NCBI RefSeq assembly: GCF_002265435.1
Contig: NZ_NOKQ01000134.1
Span: 62,001-126,000, forward strand
Origin: Tetzosporium hominis
Lineage (GTDB): Bacteria; Bacillota; Bacilli; Bacillales_A; Planococcaceae
Reading direction: 5' to 3'
Length of the DNA stretch: 64,000 bases
Position 1 is the stretch's first letter. Each line of letters begins with the position of its first letter. A program made the position numbers and the translations under genes. Of this stretch, positions 30,675 to 39,355 are shown one piece after another. The notes beneath the pieces were generated by a model. It was given only the letters and a program-made list of their open reading frames with translations, ran no database searches and was not told the origin of the DNA.

Positions 30675-31988
30675 TTGAGAAAATCTATGGGCCTTTTACT
30701 CCTGCTTACGTTGCTGTGGAGTATTCCAGCACCTGCGCTTGCTTCCATGCAAGGTGAATCTGTATACGACTTATTAGTAGACCGCTATTTTAATCAAACA
30801 TCTCAAAATGACCAAGATGTTAATACACAAGACCCAACAGCCTTCGCTGGTGGCGATTTTTTAGGAATTGTTGACCGACTAGATCATATACAAAAAATGG
30901 GCTTTACTTATGTATCTACAGGGCCAATTTTTGAGACGAATCGTTATGATGGAAGTGACATCAAAAATTATGGAGTGATTGAATCGCGCTTCGGATCAGA
31001 AGAAGAGTTTAAGCAACTTCTGGAAGCTTTACATAGCCGGGACATGAAACTCATGATTGATCTTCCACTAGCTGGTGTAGGGCAAGCAGAGTTAGATGAA
31101 ATGAAATCTTTTTTAGACACCTACAAGGTAGATGGTGTGAAGTTGACAGGACTAGCTGAATCGGATGAAGCATTGATTCAGCCTTTTATAGAAGAAATCA
31201 ATACAGCTGAAATGGACGTCATTACTTTAGAAGAGACCAATTTACAGTTAGATGCTTCCTTTTCACAAGAGACAGTAGAAGCATTTCAAACTACTTTTAA
31301 AACGGTAGACCAACCTATGGACGCTCTTGAAGATTTTTCAAATGAAGATATTCTCGCACTGGATACGCTACTGACGGAACGATTCACGTATTTTAGCACG
31401 GAAGAAAACATGTTTCCTCCAACACGTGTTAAAGTCGCTTTAGGGGCCCTTCTGACACTGCCAGGCGTTCCCGTAGTAACTTATGGCACAGAGATTGCTA
31501 TGAACGGTACAACGAAAGAGACGAGCCACCAAATCATGAACTTCCGAGTAGATGAAGATATTATGGTGTTTGCAGAAGATTTGCAAACGATTCGTAACCA
31601 ATCTTCTGCTCTCCAACTAGGAGATTTCGAACTCTTAACAAGTGAAGATGGCTATATGGTATTCAAGCGTTCTTCAGAAGACGAGACATTTATTGTTGTA
31701 ATCAACAACTCGAGCGAAACAAAAGTGTTCAACGTTAAAGAAGAGGTTGTAGGAGAAGGGAAAGAACTTCGAGGACTTTTCGGCAGGGATGTTGTGCGTG
31801 AAGACGATAATGGAGAGTATAAACTGACTGTAGACCGCGAGCTTGTGGAGCTGTATCACGTGAAAGAAGATCAAGGCTTAAATGTAGCCTATATAGCTGC
31901 AATGGTTGTAGCTTATATATTGTTTTTAGGGTTTATCTACTTGGCGTGGAGAAAAGGGAAACAAAAGAGGCTGCAAGAACAAAAATAA
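30675..31988 (+). CDS. membrane-anchored alpha-amylase-like protein, probably catalytically degenerate
   Basis: 437 residues: signal peptide (cleavage after ALA), a GH13-like TIM barrel (VYDLLVDRYFN, the GGDFLGIVDRLDHI and PIFETN elements, and TLPGVPVVTYGTEIAM), a beta C-domain, and a C-terminal TM helix (about 405-425) with a basic tail. Three hallmark GH13 sites are altered: the region I DxxxNH reads D129LPLAG, the nucleophile region GxRxD reads GVKLT (154-158, Thr for Asp), and the region IV NHD is absent. A surface pseudoenzyme or carbohydrate-binding role is inferred. TTG start with AAGGAGGA 6 bases upstream. Confidence 0.82.
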   Translation: MRKSMGLLLLLTLLWSIPAPALASMQGESVYDLLVDRYFNQTSQNDQDVNTQDPTAFAGGDFLGIVDRLDHIQKMGFTYVSTGPIFETNRYDGSDIKNYGVIESRFGSEEEFKQLLEALHSRDMKLMIDLPLAGVGQAELDEMKSFLDTYKVDGVKLTGLAESDEALIQPFIEEINTAEMDVITLEETNLQLDASFSQETVEAFQTTFKTVDQPMDALEDFSNEDILALDTLLTERFTYFSTEENMFPPTRVKVALGALLTLPGVPVVTYGTEIAMNGTTKETSHQIMNFRVDEDIMVFAEDLQTIRNQSSALQLGDFELLTSEDGYMVFKRSSEDETFIVVINNSSETKVFNVKEEVVGEGKELRGLFGRDVVREDDNGEYKLTVDRELVELYHVKEDQGLNVAYIAAMVVAYILFLGFIYLAWRKGKQKRLQEQK

Positions 31989-32004
31989 AGGTTTATAAAA
32001 TCAG

Positions 32005-32042
32005 AAAAGGGAGTTTCTCGTCATTGAGAAACTCCCTTTTGA
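32005..32042. terminator. bidirectional terminator between amylase-like gene and yitS
   Basis: AAAAGGGAGTTTCTC (32005-32019) pairs perfectly with GAGAAACTCCCTTTT (32026-32040). It serves the converging genes on both strands. Confidence 0.9.
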
Positions 32043-32894
32043 TTATTGCGCTGTATTATAGAAGAAAACTGAAAGAGCGCCAGGTCCCACGTGGGCACCA
32101 ATAGCAGATCCAATCATTTGAATCTCAAATTGCTGCACACCATATGCTTCTGTAAGAAGCGCTTTAAGTTCTTCAGCGGCTTGTTCATCATCGCCATGCG
32201 AAATGTGGACCGTCTGTTTATCCAAGTTGACACCGTGTTCACCGACTAGTTCCACAAGGCGCTTAATTACTTTTTTACGACTACGTACTTTTTCAATAGG
32301 TATTAACTTCCCGTGCTCTACATGCAGCACAGGTTTGATGTTCAATAGTCCCCCAACAAATGCACTTGTTTTCGACACACGTCCACCACGGGCCATATAA
32401 TCTAAGTCCTCAACTGTAAAGAAGTGTTCTACTTGAGCAATGGCTACTTGAACTCCTTCAGCTACCTCTGCAACCGATAACCCGTTACTTCGAAGCTCTA
32501 CAGCTTTTTTCACTAACATGCCATATCCTAGAGAAGCTGCTTTTGAATCTACAACAGCAAATTCAAAATCCGGATAGGTTTCTAGCACTTGATCACGCAT
32601 CATGACGGCCGTATTATAGGTGCCAGAAAGCTCGGAAGAGAATGCGACATATACACCTTTCTCGCCATTTTTGGCAAGCTTCTCAAACTCATTTAAAAAC
32701 GTTTCTGGAGAGACTTGAGAAGTCTTTGGTTGATGGCCTTCACGAATTTTATCGTAAACTTCTTTGGCGTTGATGCCTAGCATGTCCTCGTAATCATGCT
32801 CTTCAATATGTACACGGAGTGGAAAAAGCTCCACATCCGCTTGCGCGAAGAACGACAGGGGTAAATCTGTAGCACTATCTGCGTAAATCTTCAT
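32043..32894 (-). CDS. yitS: DegV-family fatty-acid-binding protein
   Basis: 283 residues. DegV (FakB) proteins hold a fatty acid for a kinase or other partner. The N-terminal YADSATDLPLSFF is the family signature; PKTSQVSP and the later ARGGRVSKTSAF, which lines the acyl pocket, are present. Minus strand; it follows the HAD gene after 10 bases, AGGAGG before the ATG. The yitS-yitU-yitW grouping is the same as in B. subtilis, hence the symbol. Confidence 0.9.
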   Translation of the reverse strand: MKIYADSATDLPLSFFAQADVELFPLRVHIEEHDYEDMLGINAKEVYDKIREGHQPKTSQVSPETFLNEFEKLAKNGEKGVYVAFSSELSGTYNTAVMMRDQVLETYPDFEFAVVDSKAASLGYGMLVKKAVELRSNGLSVAEVAEGVQVAIAQVEHFFTVEDLDYMARGGRVSKTSAFVGGLLNIKPVLHVEHGKLIPIEKVRSRKKVIKRLVELVGEHGVNLDKQTVHISHGDDEQAAEELKALLTEAYGVQQFEIQMIGSAIGAHVGPGALSVFFYNTAQ

Positions 32895-32904
32895 TGGGTT
32901 CCTC

Positions 32905-33723
32905 CTATACGTGTAATTTCAAATTCAATCTTTCTTCTAAATAGATGCCGATTCCATCTTCGTTATTTGTACCAATAACTTCATTTGCAATCGATTTGAG
33001 TGGGGCAATGGCATTTCCCATAGCAACGCCAGTTCCAGCATAATCAATCATCTCTAAGTCATTATCTTCGTCACCAAAAGCGATGATACGTTCACGTGGA
33101 ATATTTAAATGTTTCGCGACAGGCTGAATACCAACAGCCTTGTTCAAACCACTCTTGACGATTTCAATGACATGCCACGGTGCTCCCCAACGGCGATGGT
33201 CGATGACTTCCGCATGAACAGCAGCTAAGTGTTTGCGAATAGATTCTACATGATGCTCTTCTGCATGGATTAACATGCTCGTTGGATCGTGCTTTAAATA
33301 TTTCCGCAAGTCACCAGTTGTAAAGTTCGGGTCACCAAAACCAAATGCGTTCATGATTTTTTCGTCATGGTAATGGAGATACACTTCATCTAATACTTCT
33401 GCTAGCAAATTCTTGATTTCAAACTCTTCAACTGCATCTACGACTTCTTTTACAACTCCAAGTTGAATCGGCTCATGAATGGTAGTCCAGCTTTTTGAAA
33501 ATGGATGGTGAACAAAGGCCCCGTTAAAGTTGACAATCGGCGTTGTCAATCCGAGCTCTTTATAATACATTCCCGTTGCGCGGTAAGGACGTCCTGTAGC
33601 GATCATCACTTCATGACCCGCCTGTTTTGCTTTAAGCAAATTCTCTTTTGTGCGAGGGGAAATTACTTTTTCATCCGTTAAAAGTGTTCCATCCAGGTCT
33701 AATACGATTAAATGTTTTTCCAT
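32905..33723 (-). CDS. yitU: Cof-type HAD-superfamily phosphatase
   Basis: 272 residues. HAD motif I DLDGTLLTDE near residue 9, motif II ATGRP, motif III Lys in KSGLNKAVG, and motif IV GDEDNDLEM, with a type IIB cap in the middle. Family members dephosphorylate small sugar or vitamin phosphates; substrate unknown. First gene of a two-gene minus-strand unit with yitS; GAGAGGTG precedes the ATG. Confidence 0.9.
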   Translation of the reverse strand: MEKHLIVLDLDGTLLTDEKVISPRTKENLLKAKQAGHEVMIATGRPYRATGMYYKELGLTTPIVNFNGAFVHHPFSKSWTTIHEPIQLGVVKEVVDAVEEFEIKNLLAEVLDEVYLHYHDEKIMNAFGFGDPNFTTGDLRKYLKHDPTSMLIHAEEHHVESIRKHLAAVHAEVIDHRRWGAPWHVIEIVKSGLNKAVGIQPVAKHLNIPRERIIAFGDEDNDLEMIDYAGTGVAMGNAIAPLKSIANEVIGTNNEDGIGIYLEERLNLKLHV

Positions 33724-33747
33724 TCTTTCACCTCTCCCTTACTCTCT

Positions 33748-33776
33748 AGTTTACTCCTATCGCAGTATAGCGTCAA
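33748..33776 (-). promoter_or_regulatory. candidate promoter for yitU-yitS
   Basis: On the minus strand TTGACG (33776-33771), a 17-base spacer and TAAACT (33753-33748), 25 bases before the ATG. Confidence 0.5.
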
Positions 33777-33845
33777 AGGGAAGGGATAGTGGCAATTGGG
33801 TGTATGATTTGGTACACTACAACTAACGGAAAGGTGGGAAACACG

Positions 33846-34154
33846 ATGGATCAAGATATGAAAGATAGCATGATGAGCGCGTTAGAGGAGGTCATTGACC
33901 CGGAGCTTGGTATTGATATTGTCAACCTTGGGCTTGTGTACGATGTAGACCTAAGCGACGAAGGATTAGCGACAGTCACCATGACATTGACATCTATCGG
34001 ATGCCCAATGGGGCCACTGATTGTTGACCAAGTCAAAACTGCACTTGGACAGTTGCCAGAAGTGAAAGAGACAGAAGTCAATATTACTTTCAATCCACCT
34101 TGGTCACGCGATCACATGTCTCGTTACGCGAAAATTGCATTAGGCATTCGGTAA
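33846..34154 (+). CDS. yitW: MIP18/SufT-family iron-sulfur assembly protein YitW
   Basis: 102 residues, the same as B. subtilis YitW. The DUF59 fold shows EEVIDPELGIDIVNLGLVYD and the conserved Cys in TSIGCPMG. Members help in Fe-S cluster maturation. ATG 33846 has AAGGTGGG upstream; the frame upstream of it is open but starts in the promoter region. Ends in a terminator. Confidence 0.93.
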   Translation: MDQDMKDSMMSALEEVIDPELGIDIVNLGLVYDVDLSDEGLATVTMTLTSIGCPMGPLIVDQVKTALGQLPEVKETEVNITFNPPWSRDHMSRYAKIALGIR

Positions 34155-34164
34155 TCGAATTCAA

Positions 34165-34189
34165 AACCCGACACTTGTCGGGTTTTTTT
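34165..34189 (+). terminator. terminator of yitW
   Basis: AACCCGAC (34165-34172) pairs with GTCGGGTT (34177-34184), loop ACTT, then a T run to 34189. Confidence 0.9.
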
Positions 34190-34201
34190 CATGCACTTTA
34201 C

Positions 34202-34231
34202 TTTACAGAAGGTCCAAGGTCTTCGTATAAT
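34202..34231 (+). promoter_or_regulatory. SigA promoter of clpB
   Basis: TTTACA (34202-34207), an 18-base spacer, consensus TATAAT (34226-34231). The CtsR operator starts 7 bases after the -10, covering the expected transcription start. Confidence 0.8.
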
Positions 34232-34237
34232 CAAATT

Positions 34238-34254
34238 AGTCAAAGAAGGTCAAA
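34238..34254 (+). promoter_or_regulatory. CtsR operator
   Basis: AGTCAAA-GAA-GGTCAAA fits the CtsR heptad direct repeat RGTCAAA-NAN-RGTCAAA at every position. Placed just downstream of the clpB -10, as in known CtsR-controlled clp genes, so repression released by heat or protein stress is expected. Confidence 0.9.
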
Positions 34255-34274
34255 CTATGTAAGGAGGAACACAA

Positions 34275-36404
34275 ATGCAAATGAACCAAATGCCAAACGA
34301 AGATACACGACCGCCTCTTGAACAGTTCGGAAGAAACCTTGTAACCTATGCAAAAGAAGGGAAAATGGATCCCGTAATCGGACGAGACCAAGAGATACGT
34401 AATGTCATCCGCATTTTATCTAGAAAAACAAAAAACAATCCGGTATTGATAGGTGAACCTGGGGTAGGTAAAACGGCAATCGTTGAAGGACTTGCTCAGC
34501 GTATCGTAAAAAAAGATGTTCCGGAAGGATTAAAAGACAAAGAAATCTATGAACTGGATATGTCTGCACTTATTGCCGGAGCCAAGTATCGAGGGGAGTT
34601 CGAAGAAAGACTTAAGGCTGTGTTAAAACAAGTAAAGGATAGCGAAGGATCCATTATCTTGTTTATTGACGAACTGCACACGATTGTTGGAGCAGGGAAG
34701 ACAGATGGTGCAATGGATGCGGGGAATATGTTGAAGCCGATGCTTGCACGAGGAGAGCTGCATTGTATTGGGGCTACAACATTAGATGAATACCGGATGT
34801 ATATCGAAAAAGATCCAGCTCTTGAAAGACGCTTTCAGCAAGTACTAGTAAAAGAGCCTTCTGTTGAAGATGCTATCTCGATCTTGCGAGGTCTAAAAGA
34901 ACGCTTTGAGCTTCACCATGGTGTGCGAATTCATGACCGTGCGATTGTAGCAGCTGCCGAATTGTCAAACCGTTACATTACAGACCGATTTATGCCTGAT
35001 AAAGCAATCGATTTAGTAGATGAGGCGTGTGCGATGATTCGCACAGAAATCGATTCGATGCCACAAGAATTAGATGAAGTCACTCGGAAAATCATGCAAC
35101 TTCAAATTGAAGAACAAGCTCTAATGAAGGAAAAAGATGCAGCGAGTAAGAAACGCTTAGAGCAGTTGCGTGAAGAACTCGAGTCATTAAAGGCATCTTC
35201 AACTGCCATGAGAACACAATGGGAGTCAGAGAAACAAGCTCTCCAAGCTGTTCAAGGGAAGCGTGAGACACTCGATAAACTTCGCAGAGAACTTGAAGAG
35301 GCAGAAGCAGACTACGATTTAACGAAAGCTGCAGAGCTGCGTCACGGCAAAATCCCACAAGCGGAAAAAGAACTTGCTTCTATAGAACTAGTGGAACAGT
35401 CAGAAGATCGCATCTTACGAGAGGAAGTCACTGAAGAAGAAATTGCTTCTATTGTAGCTCGCTGGACGGGAATACCTGTCACTAAGTTAGTCGAAGGAGA
35501 ACGAGAAAAGCTACTTAACTTGGAATCCATTCTGTCCGAGCGAGTGGTAGGGCAAGATCAAGCCATTCAGTTAGTCTCAGAAGCTGTGATTCGTGCGCGA
35601 GCAGGAATTAAAGATGCCCACAAACCAATAGGTTCTTTCTTATTTTTAGGACCCACTGGAGTCGGGAAAACAGAGCTTGCTAAGACGCTTGCAGCACAAC
35701 TGTTTGACTCCGAGCAGCACTTTATTCGAATTGATATGTCCGAGTACATGGAAAAGCATAGCGTATCGCGACTTGTTGGAGCGCCTCCAGGGTATATCGG
35801 ATATGAAGAAGGTGGCCAGCTAACAGAAGCAGTGAGACGTAACCCCTACTCGGTAGTGTTATTAGATGAAATTGAAAAAGCACACCCAGATGTGGCCAAT
35901 ATCTTATTGCAGATTTTAGACGACGGGCGCATCACAGATAGTCAAGGACGGGTTGTGAACTTTGCAAACACAATCGTCATCTTAACTTCTAATATCGGTT
36001 CTTCTTATTTACTTGAAAACCATGGAGGTATTTCTGAATCGACGGAAGACTTGGTGTTGAAGGCTCTGCGTGCACACTTTAAACCGGAGCTATTAAACCG
36101 GATGGATGACATCGTCATGTTCCATGCACTCGGTGAGGAACACTTCGTTCAAATTGCAAAGAAATACATGAAGGAACTTCAGCAAAAGTTAACTGCACAA
36201 GAAATCTCTCTTGAAGTTGAGGATGAGGTGTATTCATGGATTGTAGAAAAAGGTGTAGATGCCGCTTTTGGTGCACGTCCGCTGAAACGTTATATCCAGC
36301 GTCATATTGAGACCCAGGTTGCTAAACAGTTGATCAAAGGAGATATCTTACCGGGGCAGACATTGCATCTAACAATAGAGAATGGAAAAGTAGTAGTTGA
36401 ATAA
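34275..36404 (+). CDS. clpB: ClpB-type disaggregase lacking the N-terminal domain
   Basis: 709 residues against about 860 for usual ClpB. AAA-1 has Walker A GEPGVGKT at 60-67. A full-length coiled-coil M domain has the ClpB signature [18 protein letters not shown]-2 has GPTGVGKT at 459-466. The whole Clp_N repeat domain is missing; the protein begins at the linker ([24 protein letters not shown]). No ClpP-binding VGF/IGF loop was seen in AAA-2, which favours disaggregase over protease partner. AAGGAGG before ATG 34275, with promoter, CtsR box and yitW terminator just upstream, so the short form is the native gene and not a visible truncation. E. coli makes a similar short ClpB by internal initiation. 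Confidence 0.92.
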   Translation: MQMNQMPNEDTRPPLEQFGRNLVTYAKEGKMDPVIGRDQEIRNVIRILSRKTKNNPVLIGEPGVGKTAIVEGLAQRIVKKDVPEGLKDKEIYELDMSALIAGAKYRGEFEERLKAVLKQVKDSEGSIILFIDELHTIVGAGKTDGAMDAGNMLKPMLARGELHCIGATTLDEYRMYIEKDPALERRFQQVLVKEPSVEDAISILRGLKERFELHHGVRIHDRAIVAAAELSNRYITDRFMPDKAIDLVDEACAMIRTEIDSMPQELDEVTRKIMQLQIEEQALMKEKDAASKKRLEQLREELESLKASSTAMRTQWESEKQALQAVQGKRETLDKLRRELEEAEADYDLTKAAELRHGKIPQAEKELASIELVEQSEDRILREEVTEEEIASIVARWTGIPVTKLVEGEREKLLNLESILSERVVGQDQAIQLVSEAVIRARAGIKDAHKPIGSFLFLGPTGVGKTELAKTLAAQLFDSEQHFIRIDMSEYMEKHSVSRLVGAPPGYIGYEEGGQLTEAVRRNPYSVVLLDEIEKAHPDVANILLQILDDGRITDSQGRVVNFANTIVILTSNIGSSYLLENHGGISESTEDLVLKALRAHFKPELLNRMDDIVMFHALGEEHFVQIAKKYMKELQQKLTAQEISLEVEDEVYSWIVEKGVDAAFGARPLKRYIQRHIETQVAKQLIKGDILPGQTLHLTIENGKVVVE

Positions 36405-36440
36405 AAAAAGCCGGTTTCTCGAAGGAGAAACCGGTTTTTT
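36404..36440. terminator. bidirectional terminator between clpB and yjzD
   Basis: CCGGTTTCTC (36411-36420) pairs with GAGAAACCGG (36425-36434), flanked by an A run and a T6 run, so it works on both strands. Confidence 0.9.
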
Positions 36441-36441
36441 C

Positions 36442-36627
36442 TTAGTGATGCGCGTTTTTTGGCATTTTTGGTAAAAGTGCGTCGATTACTACGATCGCAA
36501 CAGCCATAACAACAGCCATGATGATTCCGTTCATTAGAACGAATTCTACATTGATTACAGCACTTACTACATAATTTAACATTGTCACTAATACTAGTGA
36601 CCAAATAAGAGTCATTACATAACGCAT
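36442..36627 (-). CDS. yjzD: DUF2929 small membrane protein YjzD
   Basis: 61 residues, the same length as B. subtilis YjzD. Two hydrophobic helices (MTLIWSLVLVTMLNYVVSAV and the GIIMAVVMAVAIVVIDALL segment) and a short basic tail. Function not well established. The start at 36627 has GAGGTGA 5 bases upstream on the minus strand. It lies next to fabH as in relatives. Confidence 0.8.
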   Translation of the reverse strand: MRYVMTLIWSLVLVTMLNYVVSAVINVEFVLMNGIIMAVVMAVAIVVIDALLPKMPKNAHH

Positions 36628-36724
36628 GATCGTCACCTCAGTCAATATTCTCTCTGCATCATATCATATAAAGTTTATATAAGGTACCGGAAACGAAAAA
36701 AATCGCTTTCAAAATGGAAGAGTG

Positions 36725-36753
36725 TTGATAAATGTTCACGATTTCGCTATCAT
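36725..36753 (+). promoter_or_regulatory. SigA promoter of fabH-fabF
   Basis: TTGATA (36725-36730), a 17-base spacer, TATCAT (36748-36753). The last base overlaps the FapR-like operator. Confidence 0.7.
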
Positions 36754-36769
36754 TATGACCAGGTGCTAA
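36753..36769 (+). promoter_or_regulatory. FapR-like operator
   Basis: TTATGACCAGGTGCTAA matches the FapR consensus TTAGTACCWGRTACTAA at 14 of 17 positions by eye. Directly downstream of the -10 of fabH, the usual place for malonyl-CoA-responsive FapR repression of fatty acid synthesis. Confidence 0.75.
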
Positions 36770-36798
36770 TAATAGCTATAAAGAAATGAGGATGAACT

Positions 36799-37734
36799 AT
36801 GGGAGTAGGGATTTGGGGCTTAGGCTCATATGTTCCAGAAAATCGTGTAACCAATGATGATCTGGCTGAACGCATGGACACTTCAGATGAATGGATTAAA
36901 TCACGCACAGGAATTGAAGCACGTCATCTGGCTGAAGACACACAAAATACATCAGACTTGGCTTATGAAGCAGCAAAACGAGCACTGAAGGCAGCAAATA
37001 TAAATGCGGAAGACATCGATTTGATCTTAGTGGCAACTGTCACTCCAGATCAACCCTTCCCAACCGTTTCAAATGCACTCCAATATCGTTTAGGTGCTAC
37101 TAAAGCAGCTTCTATGGACGTTGCAGCTGCATGTTCGGGTTTTATGTACGCAATGATTACAGGATCGCAGTTTATTCAAACAAACGCCTATAAGCATGTG
37201 TTGATAGTAGGAGTAGAAAAATTATCGAAAATTATTGACTGGGAAGAACGCTCCACAGCCGTATTATTTGGCGATGGTGCTGGAGCTGTTGTGCTCGGGC
37301 CTGTATCTGAAGGCAAAGGCATCTTGTCATTTGAACTTGGTTCAGACGGTAGCGGTGGAAAGCATTTGTCTCAACAAGGTCCCTACATTCAAATGAACGG
37401 AAGAGAAGTATTTAAGTTTGCAGTGAGACAAATGGGTGAGTCAGCAGTCAACGTATTAGAACAAGCTGGACTAACTAAAGAAGATGTAGACTTCTTAATT
37501 CCACACCAAGCCAATATTCGGATTATGGAAGCGGCGCGCGAGCGTTTGCAACTACCGGAAGAGAAGATGTCTAAGACGATTCATCTCTATGGAAATACGT
37601 CTGCGGCCTCTATTCCACTATCCCTTGACTATGAACTGAAACAAGGAAAAATTAAAGATGGAGATGTGATCGTACTTGTAGGGTTTGGTGGCGGACTTAC
37701 ATGGGGCGCCATTGCGTTACGCTGGGGAATATAA
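36799..37734 (+). CDS. fabH: beta-ketoacyl-ACP synthase III
   Basis: Initiates fatty acid synthesis by condensing acyl-CoA with malonyl-ACP; in Bacillales it prefers branched primers derived from the ilv pathway. 311 residues with catalytic Cys112 in [10 protein letters not shown], the His in IPHQANIR and the Asn in [13 protein letters not shown] with ATGAGGATG upstream. fabF follows after 19 bases. Confidence 0.97.
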   Translation: MGVGIWGLGSYVPENRVTNDDLAERMDTSDEWIKSRTGIEARHLAEDTQNTSDLAYEAAKRALKAANINAEDIDLILVATVTPDQPFPTVSNALQYRLGATKAASMDVAAACSGFMYAMITGSQFIQTNAYKHVLIVGVEKLSKIIDWEERSTAVLFGDGAGAVVLGPVSEGKGILSFELGSDGSGGKHLSQQGPYIQMNGREVFKFAVRQMGESAVNVLEQAGLTKEDVDFLIPHQANIRIMEAARERLQLPEEKMSKTIHLYGNTSAASIPLSLDYELKQGKIKDGDVIVLVGFGGGLTWGAIALRWGI

Positions 37735-37753
37735 TAGAAATGAGGGAGAACTC

Positions 37754-38986
37754 GTGACAAGAAGAGTCGTTATTACAGGAATTGGTGCAGTAACACCACT
37801 AGGAAATACAGCTACAGAAACATGGCAGGCCATTAAAGAAGGAAAATCGGGAGTAGGTCCTCTTACACGTTTAGATGCTAATCATTTTCCTGCAAAAGTT
37901 GCGGCAGAAGTAAAAGATTTTTCTATCGAAACTTTTATTGAGAAAAAAGAAGCTCGAAAAATGGATCGCTTCACTCATTACGCACTTGCGGCATCTATTG
38001 AAGCAATGAAAGATGCAGGTCTTGAGCTTGACGACAAGACAGGACCACGCACGGGTGTCTGGATTGGTTCAGGAATTGGTGGAATGGAAACGTATGAAAC
38101 TCAATTCCGGACCTTCTTAGACAAAGGAGTGCGCCGAGTAAGTCCATTCTTCGTCCCAATGATGATTCCGGACATGGCATCTGGTCAAGTTTCAATCTAT
38201 TTCGGAGCAAAAGGAATTAACTCGTGTTCGGTTACAGCATGTGCCTCTGGAACCAACTCAATCGGAGATGCATTTAAAGTCATCCAACGTGGAGATGCCG
38301 ATATCATGATTACAGGTGGAGCAGAAGCGCCTATCACGAACATGGCAGTGGCAGGTTTCTGTGCGAATACGGCACTTACGACGAACCCGGATCCAGCAAC
38401 AGCTTCACGTCCATTCGATTCAAACAGAGACGGCTTCGTTATTGGAGAAGGAGCAGGTATCGTCATTCTAGAAGAGCTAGAGCATGCTTTAGCTCGTGGT
38501 GCAAAAATTTATGCAGAAGTGGCGGGATATGGATCAACAGGAGATGCTCACCACATTACGGCTCCAGCTCCAGAAGGTGAGGGTGCAGCAAGAGCCATGC
38601 AACAAGCCATTGAGGATGCAGGAATTGCTACAGAAGACGTAGGCTATATCAACGCTCACGGAACAAGTACACCATATAACGATTTGTTTGAGACACAGGC
38701 AATCAAGACAGTATTTGGTGACCATGCGACTAAGCTAGCGATTAGCTCAACGAAATCGATGACGGGTCACTTATTAGGAGCGGCAGGAGGAGTGGAAGCA
38801 ATTTTCACGGCGTTAGCGCTTAAAGAATCGGTTTTACCTCCTACTATTAATTATGAGACACCAGATCCACAATGCGATCTTGATTATGTTCCAAATCAAG
38901 CTAGACAAAAAGAACTTAAAGCAGCTATTTCAAACTCTCTTGGTTTCGGTGGTCATAATGCAAGTCTTGTATTGAAAAAATATTAA
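37754..38986 (+). CDS. fabF: beta-ketoacyl-ACP synthase II
   Basis: Elongation condensing enzyme. 410 residues with Cys163 in TACASGTNS and the two catalytic His in [11 protein letters not shown] and [11 protein letters not shown]. The GTG 37754 start has GAGGGAGA upstream and [17 protein letters not shown] is the family start; the frame upstream of it overlaps fabH. Ends at a terminator. Confidence 0.97.
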   Translation: MTRRVVITGIGAVTPLGNTATETWQAIKEGKSGVGPLTRLDANHFPAKVAAEVKDFSIETFIEKKEARKMDRFTHYALAASIEAMKDAGLELDDKTGPRTGVWIGSGIGGMETYETQFRTFLDKGVRRVSPFFVPMMIPDMASGQVSIYFGAKGINSCSVTACASGTNSIGDAFKVIQRGDADIMITGGAEAPITNMAVAGFCANTALTTNPDPATASRPFDSNRDGFVIGEGAGIVILEELEHALARGAKIYAEVAGYGSTGDAHHITAPAPEGEGAARAMQQAIEDAGIATEDVGYINAHGTSTPYNDLFETQAIKTVFGDHATKLAISSTKSMTGHLLGAAGGVEAIFTALALKESVLPPTINYETPDPQCDLDYVPNQARQKELKAAISNSLGFGGHNASLVLKKY

Positions 38987-39004
38987 TCATATTGCGAAAT
39001 AATA

Positions 39005-39037
39005 AAAACTGCTGATATATATATCGGCAGTTTTTTT
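39005..39037 (+). terminator. terminator of fabH-fabF
   Basis: AAAACTGCTGATAT pairs with ATATCGGCAGTTTT, with one T-G pair, then T7. Confidence 0.88.
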
Positions 39038-39128
39038 CTTATTTAACACTTTAGTGCGTTGTAGCGCTAAATCGCTATTGTGAGTCTATTGACACATACT
39101 GACTGAATCCTTCTTCATTTCTTAAAAA

Positions 39129-39143
39129 AATTTTCCCAATATT
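39129..39143 (+). promoter_or_regulatory. possible CodY box
   Basis: AATTTTCCCAATATT matches AATTTTCWGAAAATT at 12 of 15 positions by eye. Control of peptide import by CodY is known in Bacillales. The box lies 90-100 bases upstream of the -35, so its effect is uncertain. Confidence 0.35.
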
Positions 39144-39154
39144 GTTTTTTATTC

Positions 39155-39177
39155 AAACCTTAGAGACTCTAAGGTTT
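39155..39177. repeat. perfect 11-base inverted repeat upstream of opp
   Basis: AAACCTTAGAG and CTCTAAGGTTT separated by one base. No T-run, so it is more like a protein operator than a terminator. The cognate regulator is unknown. Confidence 0.6.
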
Positions 39178-39234
39178 ACGAAGTTTTCGGAATTCAGAGA
39201 ATGGTTAAAATTATGAAATGAGCCAAAAAACTTA

Positions 39235-39263
39235 TTGTAACTGTAATAATTCTGTAATAGAAT
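39235..39263 (+). promoter_or_regulatory. promoter of the opp operon
   Basis: TTGTAA (39235-39240), a 17-base spacer, TAGAAT (39258-39263). Confidence 0.5.
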
Positions 39264-39355
39264 TTACATCTAGGTGAACAATTAACTGAAAAATAGAAAC
39301 TTTGAAACATCATCTTAGTTACAACATCTTAGTGAAACTTGAGAGGAGCAGTAGG

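Larger units (their letters stand above)
39038..39355 (+). other. opp upstream region (318 bases without a gene)
   Basis: Contains, in order, a weak dyad TTTAGTGCG/CGCTAAA (39050-39071), a CodY-like box (39129-39143), a perfect 11-base inverted repeat (39155-39177), and a promoter (39235-39263) about 90 bases before the oppD start. No convincing open frame with a ribosome site. Confidence 0.6.

Noticed and set aside
38197-38466. 89-codon minus-strand frame in fabF
   Set aside because: Antisense shadow of a highly conserved gene.
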